From Setophaga petechia (lineage: Eukaryota > Chordata > Aves > Passeriformes > Parulidae): a DNA stretch of 64,000 nucleotides. The translations under genes and the position numbers were made by a program. Positions 36,801 to 49,069 of the stretch are shown here, in pieces; the stretch's first letter is position 1, and each line of letters begins with the position of its first letter. A model generated the notes under the pieces. The model did not search any database and was not told the origin of the DNA. It saw only the letters and a list, made by a program, of their open reading frames with translations. Location of the stretch: assembly GCA_024362935.1 (NCBI GenBank), contig JANCRA010000008.1, positions 33,636,557-33,700,556 of the forward strand, given 5' to 3'.

Positions 36801-39800
36801 CTTCCTTGTAACCAGGGACTTAAAAAAAAAAAAAAAGTGATTTCTTTTAAAGATATAAAAATAAAAATGGGGAAAATCTAAGGGTAATAGGAATGTATTC
36901 TAGACAATCTAATCACAATCCCTGAAGTATTTTCCATTGCTACCTGAGTACCTTAGATGGTCTAACTCTTTGATTATCAAATAATTTATTAGCAAAGATT
37001 CTTATGGCATTTCTGGTTTAACCTATTTATAACCAAGTGAAAAAAAGGAAGGGCAACACTGCTTTTGTTTACCTAAGTATCAAAAAGCTGAATTAGAACA
37101 AAAGTCCTGAGAATTAGTAATTGTGGAAAGGGGATACCATCACCACGAATTCAGAAATTCGTTACATGCACTTTAATGCTAGAAATACTCTTGAAATCTG
37201 TGGATTTTTTTTTGTGATTTTTTTTTTTTTTGTGATAAGTATTTTATAAGCACTGCGCATTCTGTATAAATCAGAGCTTATAGAGTTGCATTTTTTTCAG
37301 ATTGAAGCATGACAAACCAGAAAAAAAAGCACTTCAAATTCTCTTAATGTGGAGGGTTTTCACATATGCATGTCTTTGTTTGGCTTGTTTGTCACCAGCT
37401 CAGTTAGAGACATTTTGGTGTCTGTCTTCTCTTTCAACAAGCAATTAATGGTATATCTGGAGAGTTATTGCCCTGGGGATTCTTCTTCAGATCTAGCAAT
37501 TGATCAGAACCAGTGTCATACTTAAGACTGAGACCTTGGGTCACATTTTCTTCCTGTAAGTTTTGCTGCTACTTCAATTAGGCATTCAGTCCTTGGAGAA
37601 AAAGAGGGACCTTTAGGCTAGAGCCTGGAATTAACAGAACAAACTATTCTCAAGGTATATGTTTAAATATTGTTACAGGAGTATATTGTGGCATGTTCTG
37701 ATGTTTCTACATTATTAAAACATTCTTAGGAGACCCTGGTTTTGCCTGTAATTGACACTTTGTTAAGCAGAGATGGAAATATTCAGTCATCTCTGAAGGA
37801 ATTATAACTTTATCTTTTCAAAAATACCTTCACTTTCAATTGGCCTGAACGCATGGACTTCTCTCGATGCTGATAAACTCTGCCATGCAGCCTCTTCAAG
37901 AGCAAAGTTACAAGTACCTTAAGTAAGCACAAATCACAAAAGTGTTCTGGCCTCCCTGGGTTCACAGACTCTCTTTTGCCCCTTCAGGAGTGGTAGTGCC
38001 ATGAAAGAAATATGCAGGGAGGGAATCTGCTCTGTGGGTTAAAGAGTAATAAGCATTCTGCCTTTGACTTCTTAAACTATTCTCCTGTGGTGTATTGAAG
38101 TGTTTTTTCAGCTATGAAGGCAGAGACTTTAGAAATAACTGAGTGTTGATGTTCTCATATAGTTCCTTAACTCCTAATAGGCTGGGTGTCAGGTGAGGAA
38201 GTGTAAAAGCACACTGTGGAATATTTAAAAGACAAGGCAGGGACAATGACAGGCTTTTTGAATTTTCATGACCTTGATTTCATGACGGTGTACAAGTGTC
38301 TTGTGTATACAGCAACAATTTTATTTCCTCCCTTTTCTTACTTTTTCTGTGGGAGTGAACTCATTCTTTGTCACAGGTGACTGCATTTAGATGTTGTGGG
38401 AGGAAAGCAATGAAACCTTGTTGCAATTAAATTCAAGAAACATGTAGTCCAAAGGCTGACCTAGTCTACTGTGTGACATACACTTTATTCACATTCTTCC
38501 CACTTGTTACATATTGCAGAAGTTTTAATTGTACATTCTCCTCCTGTGAGTGATTTTGGCGCAGCAGACAAGTGACAAAATTAAAAACTGATGCTATAGT
38601 ATCTAAAATCATACAGTAATCAGTCAGCTGCAGTCAGGAATTTTGACATATGCCCAAATAATGCTATGTGTAGCGAGTCTCAATATTTTATTAATATGTA
38701 AGAAGTGGTAGCCTTGTTAAGGCCTATGATAATTACTTGTGCAACCTTAGTACAAAATTCAAGCCAAGTTCCTAAGATGCATGTGACTTAGTATCAGGGA
38801 GTCATTTCTCTGCCTGGAGAGTGTTCACTTTTAAAGTTGTACCAAATAATTAAATATCTAATCTATTCCTAATTGCAGAGTGTTTTATTTTAATGGTGTA
38901 TTCTTTTCAAGGAAAAAACTCCCATATTTTGATGTGTTTTTAAAAATTTTTAGCCTTAGTCAGATGCAATAAAACGTATATTTTCTTCCACTGAATTGGA
39001 CAGATAAATAAAACAATCAGTTATTACAATGGATATGCAATTCTGTTGGGTTCCTGATTTTATGTAAACATGAGCTATGGAGATCCAGAAGCTGTGTGAC
39101 TGATGGTAAAAATGGTTAGAGACTGTACAATACAGGTGGTACATTGACCATTACCTTTTGTTACCTCAGCAACACAGTTATTATTTCTGGCCAGTACAAT
39201 TCAGTCTCCCTTGGTTTGTTTTTTTTGGTTTGGTTTCTTTTAAAGAAGGGATTGGAATACACTCTCTCACTGGACAGAACTAGAATTTCCTTCAGAAGTT
39301 AAGGGCTGTGAGAATATTCAGGAAATGTATTTTTATGTTTGCTCAATGTTTGTACTTCGGTGCTTACTGTTGATAATCACCAAGGACAGGAACAGGTGGC
39401 CAAAGTGGAGCTTGTTCTGGTCAAGCATAGCTTGTCTGAAATAGTGGTATTTTATTCAAGTCTGTGTTTTAGAGAGTATGGGGACACAAGTAGTGGATAT
39501 CACCTGGATGTTTTCCAAAGTGTAAGGACCTTTTCTGTTTACAATTGATTCACACCCTTTGCAACATGACTAAGAAGTAGAATTAGCTGAGAGAGTAAAG
39601 GAAACTTTGCCTCATAGTCCCTCACTCCTCTGCCAGACTAGTGCCAATATGTTGAAGCTTGTGTCCATTTTCTGGGGCAAGTTGCATTGGGAACAGTACA
39701 AGAAAGAGACAGATAAGTTTGGCAGACCTAGCATCCCACCATGTTTGGGAAAACGACTGAGGTGAAAAGGTAATATTCGCCACTTGCTATTTTATTGGGT

Positions 39801-39956
39801 GAAAAGAGATCGGTAATATTCTTTGCTTCATAAAAAATGGGTCAAGTCCTACCCCTTTAATGAATAAAAAAACCCTTTTTTGAATGTAGGTTAGCAGGAG
39901 ATGATGTCTTTTTCTATGTGGTTTTGAAAATTTTAAGATCCAGAATTGAAAAGTGT
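36801..39956. other. Non-coding DNA, no gene seen
   Basis: A+T-rich sequence with a broken T-run around 37.205-37.231 kb and an A-run at about 36.823-36.836 kb. No gene or named repeat recognised. Confidence 0.55.
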
Positions 39957-40420
39957 AAAATAGTTCCAGTTGGAAGGGATTTGCCATATCATCTACTCCA
40001 TCTGCCTGACCACTTCAGGGCTGACCAAAAGCTGAAGTATTTTAAGGGTATTGTCTAAATATTTCTCTAACATTAACAGGCTTGAGGCATTGACCATCTT
40101 GCTAAAAGCCCGCTCCACAGTTTGACCACACTCTCAGTGAAGAAATGTTTCATAATGTCAAGTCTGAACCCTCAGGACCCTCCTGTCCACTCCGTTTCCT
40201 CAGTAACCAGAAGAGAGAACAGAGGTCACCCCTCACCCTCCTTTTCTCCAAAGTCAGCAAAGCCACTGTCTTCAGTCTGCTTGGTCATTCCTTCTCACTC
40301 TTGGATTAACTTTGTTGCTCTTCTCTGCATGAGTTCAGGTACCTTGATGTAGTTTTTAAATTGTGGGCCCCAGTACTGTATGCAATATTAAAAGTGAGGC
40401 TGGACCAACATTAGGGAGAA
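39957..40420 (-). mobile_element. CR1 LINE 3' untranslated region copy, minus strand
   Basis: In antisense order the plus strand shows CAGTTGGAAGGGATTTGCCA, CATCTACTCCATCTGCCTGA, the block with CAGTGAAGAAATGTTTCATA, AATGTCAAGTCTGAACCCTC, then TTGTTGCTCTTCTCTGCAT and GGGCCCCAGTACTGTATGCA. These are successive parts of the avian CR1 3' end. About 460 bp are preserved, the longest continuous CR1 3' end here, with many substitutions, so it is an old copy. The terminal octamer repeats are eroded. The open frame at 40122-40352 on the plus strand is antisense to this element and not a gene. Confidence 0.9.
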
Positions 40421-41600
40421 TATTTCAAAACAAATTTCTTCCTTATTTGGGATAAACCATCTGTCTTTCAAGATGAAAACCATTCCAAAAAGATACATAA
40501 TTTTGACTCTATCATGCTAGACCTTCCTTTGGTTTTAATACTTGTCCTCTTATTTATATATTCTGTCAGAGAATATTGTCTTATATCTGTTTACAATTTG
40601 TGTGATTATCATCTCCTTGTTGGTTCATTGAAATACTAAATGTATTAGGGATCAAAATATGGTGGATGTTATGAGACTACATACATACCCCTTCTAATTC
40701 AAGTGGAGTGGCATGGTTCGTTTTTTGACATTACATAAAATGTCAAAACTTTTTTTGGCAATTGGTATTATATTTGTATTATATTCAGCTATTGGTATTA
40801 TATTTGATATAACACTCACAGAACTTTAGCTGTTTCTTTATTCTTGAGACTAATGCAATCCCCTAGTATAGACAGAGACAGATTAAGACACAGAGAAAAC
40901 CTCCAAACCATAAAATATTAAATTACAATTGGAATAGCTACTGTCCTCTGTATTCCGATGTCAAAAAAATTAAGCAACACAAGGCAAAATGAAAGGTAAT
41001 GGAGAAAGGACATTATGCTTAAGAGAAAAATAAGAATTACTAGTTTAAATTTTGGTAAAATAATACTTGTAAACTTTTCTATGCTCTCTAAACTACAGTT
41101 TAGAGTAGGTAACTAACTGCAGTTTAGGTAAGTAACCAAATACAAGTCCTACTTAGTACTGGAGACCTAGACCTATTATTAGTTTATTAAATCCACTCAG
41201 GAAGTCTTTGCTATGACATTTTCACTTCAGATACGTAAAAGATAATTGTGTCTTGGAAAGTTGAGAAGCTATTGTATGGCTAATACTATAAGTAAACCAT
41301 TACTGTCTTGAGACAGTACCCAGTGGTACATTAAAATTTTTCATGAGAATTTTTTTGAAACAAGTTATTCTTTGGATCGCCTTCAATAAATACTGAAGAG
41401 TTCATCTCAAAAAACTGTGATCTGAGTTCACCCTTGATGAAAATGAGTTTGCTTTAGAGGAGTTGCAGTGGGGAACAATCTGTTCCAGAATGTGTTTTTA
41501 CCTTAACCGTGTCATAGGGTGATGTAATGCCATAGCTGCAGAGGACAACCATTGCATGGGGAGCAGGAATAAAACTGGTTATTAAAAAGAAGTTAATTTT
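40421..41600. other. Non-coding A+T-rich DNA
   Basis: Contains a 30-bp period duplication: ATTGGTATTATATTTG occurs at 40761-40776 and 40791-40806. A small 9-bp hairpin, CTCTAAACT-AC-AGTTTAGAG, lies near 41086-41105. No gene seen. Confidence 0.6.
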
Positions 41601-41619
41601 GGGGGGGGGGGGGGGGGGG
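41601..41619. repeat. Poly-G tract (19 G)
   Basis: An uninterrupted run of 19 G on the plus strand. Such runs are rare in A+T-rich DNA, can form a four-stranded G structure and are prone to length error in both replication and sequencing. Confidence 0.85.
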
Positions 41620-42903
41620 TTTAGAATTATCAAAGATGCAGGTATGTGGGCAATGTGTAATTCTATCACATGATTCAGAAATCACTCAGGATGACACTTT
41701 GCAAAGACCTAAAACTTAAGAAAAATATACATTAAGAAATGTTGTTCTAAAAAGCTTACATGTGTATTTGAACTGAATCTTTGCTTATTATAAGAACCTG
41801 TGACTGAATTTCAAGGTTGCATATAGCAAATGAGTGACACATTTGGCTATCTTGTTTTATGTCCATACTTGAGACTAAAGCAGAACTTAGGTATCAGGCT
41901 GTGACCTATGGAAAGTAAATACTCTTGGTAGACAAGGACTGTGTTACCCCAGGTCAATTACTCAGATTTAGCCTGGCTTGGTAGCTTAAACAAGCACATT
42001 TTGAGTAAAATAATACTGAAAAAGAGATCACGCATCTTTGCCAAGGTGTGTTATTTTTATGATACAATGTCAGATGGTTTCTTCTCTCTTGATTAAAATT
42101 TTTGGGGAAAAAAATTGACGACAAAATTAGAAACCATGGATAACTAGCTAGCTACCTAAAAACCTTTGAATATTTTGATTAAAGCTTTGAGGTACTTTTA
42201 AATTTTGTTCCTTTAATTTAATTTTCTGGTATTCATCATGGCCATCCTCCCCCTCTGTTCTCTATGCTCCCCTTCACATCCCTTGTGTATTTTTTCTGAA
42301 TTTCCTTAGGAAAATATAAAGAAGTATTGAAAGAGCAGGAGAAGCTGTTGTACCATTTCAATCCTTGTTAAAAACAAGTTACTGGAAATGTCAACAGAGA
42401 CCTGATTCTTATGAGCTACTGAGCTTATTAGGCTGGGAAGGATATTAGGCCCTTCAGATGTTTCTCTGAATTAAACCTTGAAACCTTTTGAGATTGACTT
42501 GTTATTTATTATCCTGAGCTTGGATACAGCAAACTATTAAGCAAAAAACCTTGAATTATGTGTAACTGAGAGAGAAAGGAGGGCTTGTCAGTCTCATGAG
42601 ATGGCTCAAGACTGAGATACTAGGGCAGGCAAAGTGCCTCAAACTTCTGAAAGGTTAGAGACTATCAGGATTTGATCCTACTCTTCGGCTTTTTTAGCTA
42701 TTCAGGCGAACCCTTACGCTCTGTCCCTGATCTGAGTTTGATGCTGGGAATCTAGGGGAGTGAAGTTGGATTGAGAAAGCTCATCCCCATACAGAAATGT
42801 ATATGCATCCAATGTAAGTACTTCCAATGATCTCTTTCACTGATGGATGAAAAATTTGATCTTTCCTCCTTTTTTTCTGCAGGAATAGGATCCCTCTCTA
42901 TGT
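41620..42903. other. Non-coding DNA, no gene seen
   Basis: A+T-rich sequence without a recognised repeat or sustained open frame. Confidence 0.55.
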
Positions 42904-43020
42904 ATACCTGTACCTATAGGGGTGTATGTGTGTATATATGTAAATATACACATGCACACACATGTATACACATATGTATGTGTGTGTATATATATATGAA
43001 TACACATGTGTATATATATA
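42904..43020. repeat. Imperfect TG/CA/TA alternating tract
   Basis: A compound microsatellite of TG, CA and TA dinucleotides. Because TG stretches are followed by CA stretches, it is also self-complementary in places. Alternating purine-pyrimidine DNA of this kind can adopt Z-DNA or cruciform forms. The open frames read through it on both strands (42837-43052) are artefacts of the repeat. Confidence 0.9.
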
Positions 43021-43219
43021 AGCACTTACACTTCAGGTATGAGGAATCCTGAGCAAATTTTGCAGGAAAGGCCAGCCTCCATGTAAAGGCTTTTAAGAGT
43101 CTGTCTTATATTGATGATTCTCCTGGGGCAGAGGGAAGATACGGACTTCTGCCACGCAGCATTGCTTCCTGCCTGATACTGCAACCTTGTTTGCTACAAG
43201 AACGTTACAAACACTTCTT

Positions 43220-43660
43220 TAAGGTTTCCCTTGCCTTTGTCTCCCTTCAATCTCACTTCCCACTGCCACTGTCTGTCCCTGTGTACTCTGTCTGGCCCGG
43301 GGAGGTGGGCTGCCACTGTCGAAGGGGATGAAATGGAGGAGGCAGCGGTGGCAGCTCCTGCTGCCAAGTCACTGCTGTGCCATGGGCTGGTGGTCTGGGC
43401 TGTGTGGCAGCCCCTTTCTCCTGGGCTGGCTTCTCAGGCAGTGTCCTCTAGGGAGCTGGCAGCTGGGAGCATCCTGTGGGCTCTGGTCCAGCTCCTGTGT
43501 CACCAGCTGGCCAGCACTGTGCCAGTCTAGCAAAGGACTCAGTGCCAACAATGGGGGAATTCAGTCCCTGGAGCTACAGCTGTGGCACTGTGCAGGAATC
43601 AGCTGCATTAAGATGTCAGACTGCAGTATTCTGTGTGTGAGTTCTTGTATTTTCCTAATG
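43220..43660. other. G+C-rich, CpG-poor segment of unknown nature
   Basis: This segment is clearly richer in G+C than its surroundings and rich in CTG and CAG words, but has few CpG dinucleotides. Three overlapping open frames (43231-43530 and 43328-43663 plus, 43369-43551 minus) run through it. Openness in several frames at once reflects composition, not coding. It may be a retroelement fragment I do not recognise or a relic of an exon-like region. Confidence 0.5.
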
Positions 43661-46600
43661 TAATGAAGGCTGGGCCATCATTTTGGATAGCATTGGGGGC
43701 CATTCTGAATCAGACAGGGTCGCTTTATTAAAAAGCTTTTCTTGCCTGAAGTACAAAACTCCAGCTATGAACAAAAGTGCCTGGCTATTTAGTATTCATG
43801 TGTTGATGGTGATGGGCATCTTGGGACTGCTTTAAGCAATGGTTTTCAGATTAGCTAGGTATAAATGCATTTTGTCAAATGCATCTATAACGTATTTTCC
43901 AAATTCTTCATCCACAGATTGTAAAATTGTTCATTTTTGAAGCAAGTATTTCAGAATTCTTTTTTATGTATTATACCTCTTCACACAAGTAAAATACAAC
44001 ACTATAATTCTTTGATTTTCTTCAATAACATTTCATTACACAGTTCTGGTCTGTTAGTGTTATGTATAATTACTAACTAAAGAAGTCTAAAGTTTTAGGC
44101 CAAACAAAAAAAAAAATATACTCTTCATAGACTAATATAAAATTTCTAGTCCTGCCAAGGCAAGTTGTGTAATTAATATATGCTCTTCATGAGTTCACTT
44201 TTTTTTTTAAAATAGATTTTCAGGCATGTGATTTTGACTTTATGGTTTCTAATAACATCTGTAAGCAGTTGAGTGGGGGTAGTGTTTCACTCTGAATGAT
44301 GGGTTTTATACATTTTTGTCTTCTCACCAAAGAGAAAAATAACTCACTCAATTATTCCTGTCATGCTTTAAGTGATACAAAATAAATCTGTCCTTGACTT
44401 TTTTCTCTTTTAAATGTGTAGTTCCATTTTCTTTTTTGCTGAAGTTTATGCTAGATTGACAGGAAAAGCAGCCTGTTCCAGGGCAAAAAGTAGCAATACA
44501 GCTTTCACCTTTCTGATAGAGCAAGGAAAAAAGAAAATATATTTCCTATTTTGCCACAGTGCACTTGACCCAAATAGTTTCAGCCAAATTGACAGAAAAG
44601 GCCATTTTACAGTCTAATAGATATATTAGGGTCATAGGTAGTCTATATTTATTATGTGAGTATTTTTGCTGGATAGGGCACTTTGCATTATCATGAGAAG
44701 GACAATAATAGTCAGGAAGTGGAACAAAAAGGTTAACTCAAATGCATTCCAAAAATAGTTGAAAACCTTCTTTTCCAGTTGCAGTATGCATTCAAAATAA
44801 CCCATTAGGTCTGCTTGAAGACCACATATGTCCATAATGTATTTTTTGTTGTCCCAGTTAGGTGCAGCTGTCAATGAAACTTCAACCAAATTTCACTGAC
44901 TGCGGAAACACACTTTTAACAGACTGTAATAATTTGATCTGTCATGAAAAAGAAGTATTTTTTGAGTCTTATATATTATTCTTGTTGTATATTTGTGGGA
45001 GCGTTAATTCTGTTTCAGGTACTCATTAGGCTGAGATACTCAGAGTTCAAATGATTTGCCTGGAGTTTGACTCGAGTCTAGTGCATTTTCCCTCTTGGCC
45101 CCTGAGGGCTCATCTCACCTGTCATCCCTAGGCAAGAGACACAGTGGCAGCACAAATTCTAATCCACATGCTCAATATGAAATTTTGCATTTGATTATCA
45201 GTCGAAAAGAAATAAAATATACACTATTTTTGATAACTGTTTTATAGAGGAGTGGACTTCAAAGTATAAAAATTTGAAGTCTGATAGTGAAATTTGTTTA
45301 TTTTAAACTAGAAAATTGAGCATGTGTTTTAAAGATTTTTGATTTTTTAATTTTTTGCCTTGTTACCAGGCATTTGGACAGAGAGAGTCAAATCAGAAGA
45401 CTCTCCAAAATAACTTTTATTCAGAAACTAAGAAGCTGCATGGTCAGGCTGGTATTCTCCATTTCTTCTACAACTTTAGCCACATGGCACTCTGCTGCTG
45501 TGATGTAGATGCTGAAGCAGGGCTGGGTCTTGTTTCACCTGGAGGAGAGTGTGTAGGAAGGTGATGTGTGCCTCAGTGCAAGCACACTCCTGGACATAGC
45601 CTAAAGCTTAGCTCAAGAGATTCAAAAGGGTTTCTGGTCTTTCTGTGCATGAGAGGAGCTTGTCCCAGCTGTAGTCCAGGGTTCAGAGGGGACAAAAAAG
45701 TGTCTGTATTAAAAAATACATGTTGTCTACTTTGTTAATATTTTCAATATTTTGGCTTAATATTGATATGAGAATTATACATTTCTTAAGAGGGGGAACT
45801 ATAAGTAGATTTAAAGATTTTATACGATTAAGAGGAAAGTCTTAAAAACTATAGCTTTGAAACAATCTTTCATTAAGTTTGTACTATTTTCTGATCAAGA
45901 TTTGAGCATGTAGAATTGATATGAAAGAATCTGAGACTAAAATCAACATTTTTTTCTTTAAAATGAACAAATTTTTCTTATCTCTTGTAATATTTCAACA
46001 GTTTGGGTGAATGGCTATGGTGAATATATACTGGGAATGATTTTCAGAGGAAATTGATAAATATATCTAAAAACAAATTTGCAGTTAATAGTAATGCATA
46101 GCTTTCTGTTGTGCTTAGAAATGTATTGGGTTTTTTTGTTTTGTCTTTTTTTCTTTTTAAATGAACTTACTGGTAGTTATACAAATACGTTTGTGTAATA
46201 ACTTCACAGAGAAATAATGATAGAACTAAATAAGGTATTGCAAGGAGGGAGACTATAAAACAGATTTCCTCAATCGGTGATTAAATATTCTGGGTTTTGT
46301 TCCTGCAGTTTTTAAGCAAGTAAAATATGATAAATATACCACATATTAGAGTTTGTGTAGAAGTAGTCCTTCTTGACAAAGTATTGTACTTTTTGTGTTG
46401 TTTTTAAAGAAGAAATGAGGAGAAAAAGTGAGTTAGGGTTCCTTTCCACATTTGTGATCAAAATGTCAAAGTGAATAGCAAAAGAGAAGTGTTTTCTAGA
46501 TTAGTGTTTTTGCTCTTTACAGGTTAATGATATGCACTGTATTTTAATGAGTTCTCTTCAGTTGTGAAGGTAGAGAATAACTGTCTTTTGAAGACCTAAT

Positions 46601-48622
46601 TAAGCCAATGTAAAATAGATACATGTATAATAAAATATGCAACTCAATAATAACTCAGTCCGATGACATTGTGTCATTGTTTATGAAAGTTTGCCACTGT
46701 AATTTCTAAGGTGAGACTGAAACACATAAAAAGCTACGCTTCCCATATTCTGTTTTCTTCAGACTCAATGTAGAGTAAATTGAGGCATGCAAAAGAACTG
46801 TTCCTATTTAAAAAATGAAGAGGTCTTAAAAGAGGTCTTAAAAAAGAAGAACCTCAGTAAAGCATGGTCGTAAACTGCCAGATCTGTCTGCAGTAAAGAT
46901 TATATTGTCCAATCAGGGATTTTCCAGGCAGTACTCTCCTGGCAGTAATAAATAATGCAAGCCAAGATGTTCACCTAATTATATAGTTTCTACTTTATTT
47001 AGTATATTAGTATTAGGCATTGAGGTATTTTTTTGTGTGTTTGGTTTTCTTGCTTTCACCATAACTTTCAGGAATAGGGAGAAGCTCACTTACTGATTTC
47101 TGTGGAATTGTTTTTTTTTACTGGGTACAGGCATGTGGATTCTTTTTTTGCTTTTCCTGTTTGACTGACAGCAAGGATGATCTGAATTGAATTCATATTA
47201 AAAGTCATCTAGGCGATATAGAAAAGGAGCTACCATATACTGTCACTGTTTCAATTTTTCAGGAGATAAGCAAAAACCTTTTTGAGCTGTCAGCTATTAA
47301 AGTGAATTAAGTGACTATTTTCTATTAAAACCACATGCAGTATTTTAAGCAGCTATAAGATTTAGGATTAGCCCTAGGGCAATACTATAGAGATGCAAAA
47401 TCTCATTCTAAACTCCATTATTTTCATTTACTAAGGCACCAGTTTAGAGTACACAAACATGTATTTGCAAGACTTATTAACCCATTGAAAGAAAATTGCT
47501 ATTGTAATACCATGAAGATTACTCTTTTTTCATGTTTTAAAACTCTCAGTTAACATGTAATGCATGCTCCTCACATCTGTTTTGAGATACTTTTCAATTT
47601 AAAGGTGAGACTATATTTTAAAACTATTTAAACTTACTATAAATTTATCTCAGTACAAATATCTTGAGTACAAGGTGCATATGTAAAATGGCTTGATCTG
47701 GGTGAAGCACATTTTGGTGACATATTTCAGTGATTTTTTCTGCACTTAAAGCAACACAAAACACATTGAAAAATTTGCACGTGCTTGGTACTTTCCCAGA
47801 ACCTTCTTATCCTCCTGCAATTCTCTTGAACTTTAGTTTGAACACTAAATAAATTTTGTACAATAAGGTAATGATTGCTGTTATTCCACTGTCTAAGCTT
47901 ACTTCTGTGTTGTTTCTATAAATTTTGGGTTAGAATTTAAATGACATGTATTGCATCATATACTATAATAATATAACATATACGGGCTAGAAATACAATA
48001 ATAATTTTCAGTAATTTTTTTCTCCTTTTCATTTTCATCTTTTAGGGGTATTAGACTAAGTACAAAACAGGTATAATAAACAGTCTATTTACTGTATATG
48101 CCCAAATATTTCTGTAACTGATATGGTACTAAACATTCATTTGTCTTTCAGTAAGTTGGGAATCTCAAAATTTTCCTCACCTTTACCTCTTAATTTCCTT
48201 CTGTGCCTTATGTTGCCCTTCTGCAATATTATTCATTACATTAAACTGATGGTTCCGGTGAAAACTGATTTTACAATTATGATGCCTGACTGACACACAT
48301 TAAGAACATAGATTTTTTAAATTAGAATTGCTTAAATTACTGACAAAATATTACTTCCTACTGACAGGTGAGTGAAAGATACTGAAATTCAGTATCACTA
48401 TTTCTAAGGAAGAAGACTGGTGACATTTAGACTTTTGAAACTACGTTCATGGCAGAATAAAATTATTTTTCAAACTGTGAGTGGGAAATAAATGTAAAAT
48501 GGCAACAATTTCTTGCTGTTATATTTCTCATAGCTGTTTTTAGTCAGATAATATGCACACAGGCTACATGAAGTAATGTCACAGTGAACATTTGGGATTG
48601 AGAAGTCTATACCCTAATGAGC
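43661..48622. other. Non-coding A+T-rich DNA, no gene seen
   Basis: No supported gene. A weak resemblance to an ancient SINE occurs at about 45.03-45.10 kb (see findings). A short 12-bp tandem duplication (AAGAGGTCTTAA-like) lies at 46.82-46.84 kb. The open frame at 45355-45564 has no domain. Confidence 0.55.
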
Positions 48623-49069
48623 TGTGTTGGGTTGACCTTGGCTTGTTGTCAGATACCCACCCAGCCTCTCTCTCATTCCGTGTCCTCAATCACACAGAGG
48701 AAGAAAATAAGATGGAAAAGCTTGTGGGTTGAGATTAAGACAGGAAGATCCCTTACCATTACCATCATGGGCAAAACACTCTTGATTTGGGGAAAATATT
48801 CTTCTTCTTCAGGATGGAGTCCTTCCTGGGGTATTCAGTTCTTCACTAACTGTTCCTGTGTGGGTCATTCCACAGGCTGTTGTCCTTCAGAATAGATCCA
48901 TGTGGTCTCATCTTCGGCTGGGGAGGAATTTCTGCTCCTGAACCTGAAGCACCTCCTCCTACTTCTTCACTGACCTTGGTATCTGCAGAGTTGTTTCTCC
49001 CATGTTTCTCCTCACTCCTGTCTCCCACGCCTCCTGTGCCTTTTTAAAAGTACGGTTTCCCAGATGTGC
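48623..49069 (+). mobile_element. ERVL-type LTR, internally deleted, plus strand
   Basis: The LTR starts TGTGTTGGGTTGACCTTGGC at 48623. The first ~170 bp parallel the inverted copy at 2.1-2.5 kb (for example GGGCAAAACA and TTGGGGAAA). After about 48795 the sequence jumps to a later part of the LTR with GAGTCCTTC..., then CACCTCCTCCTACTTCTTCA, TGACCTTGGTATCTGCAGAG, TTGTTTCTCCCATG and a TTTTTAAAAGTACG block near 49.05 kb, and then stops. Compared with my memory of the passerine ERVL consensus, the repeated middle part and the 3' end are missing. No internal viral genes are present. The open frame at 48617-48895 is LTR sequence. Confidence 0.8.

Noticed and set aside
43231..43663. Overlapping 99- and 111-codon plus-strand open frames
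   Set aside because: Two different frames and the opposite strand are open together, as expected from G+C-rich, stop-poor composition.
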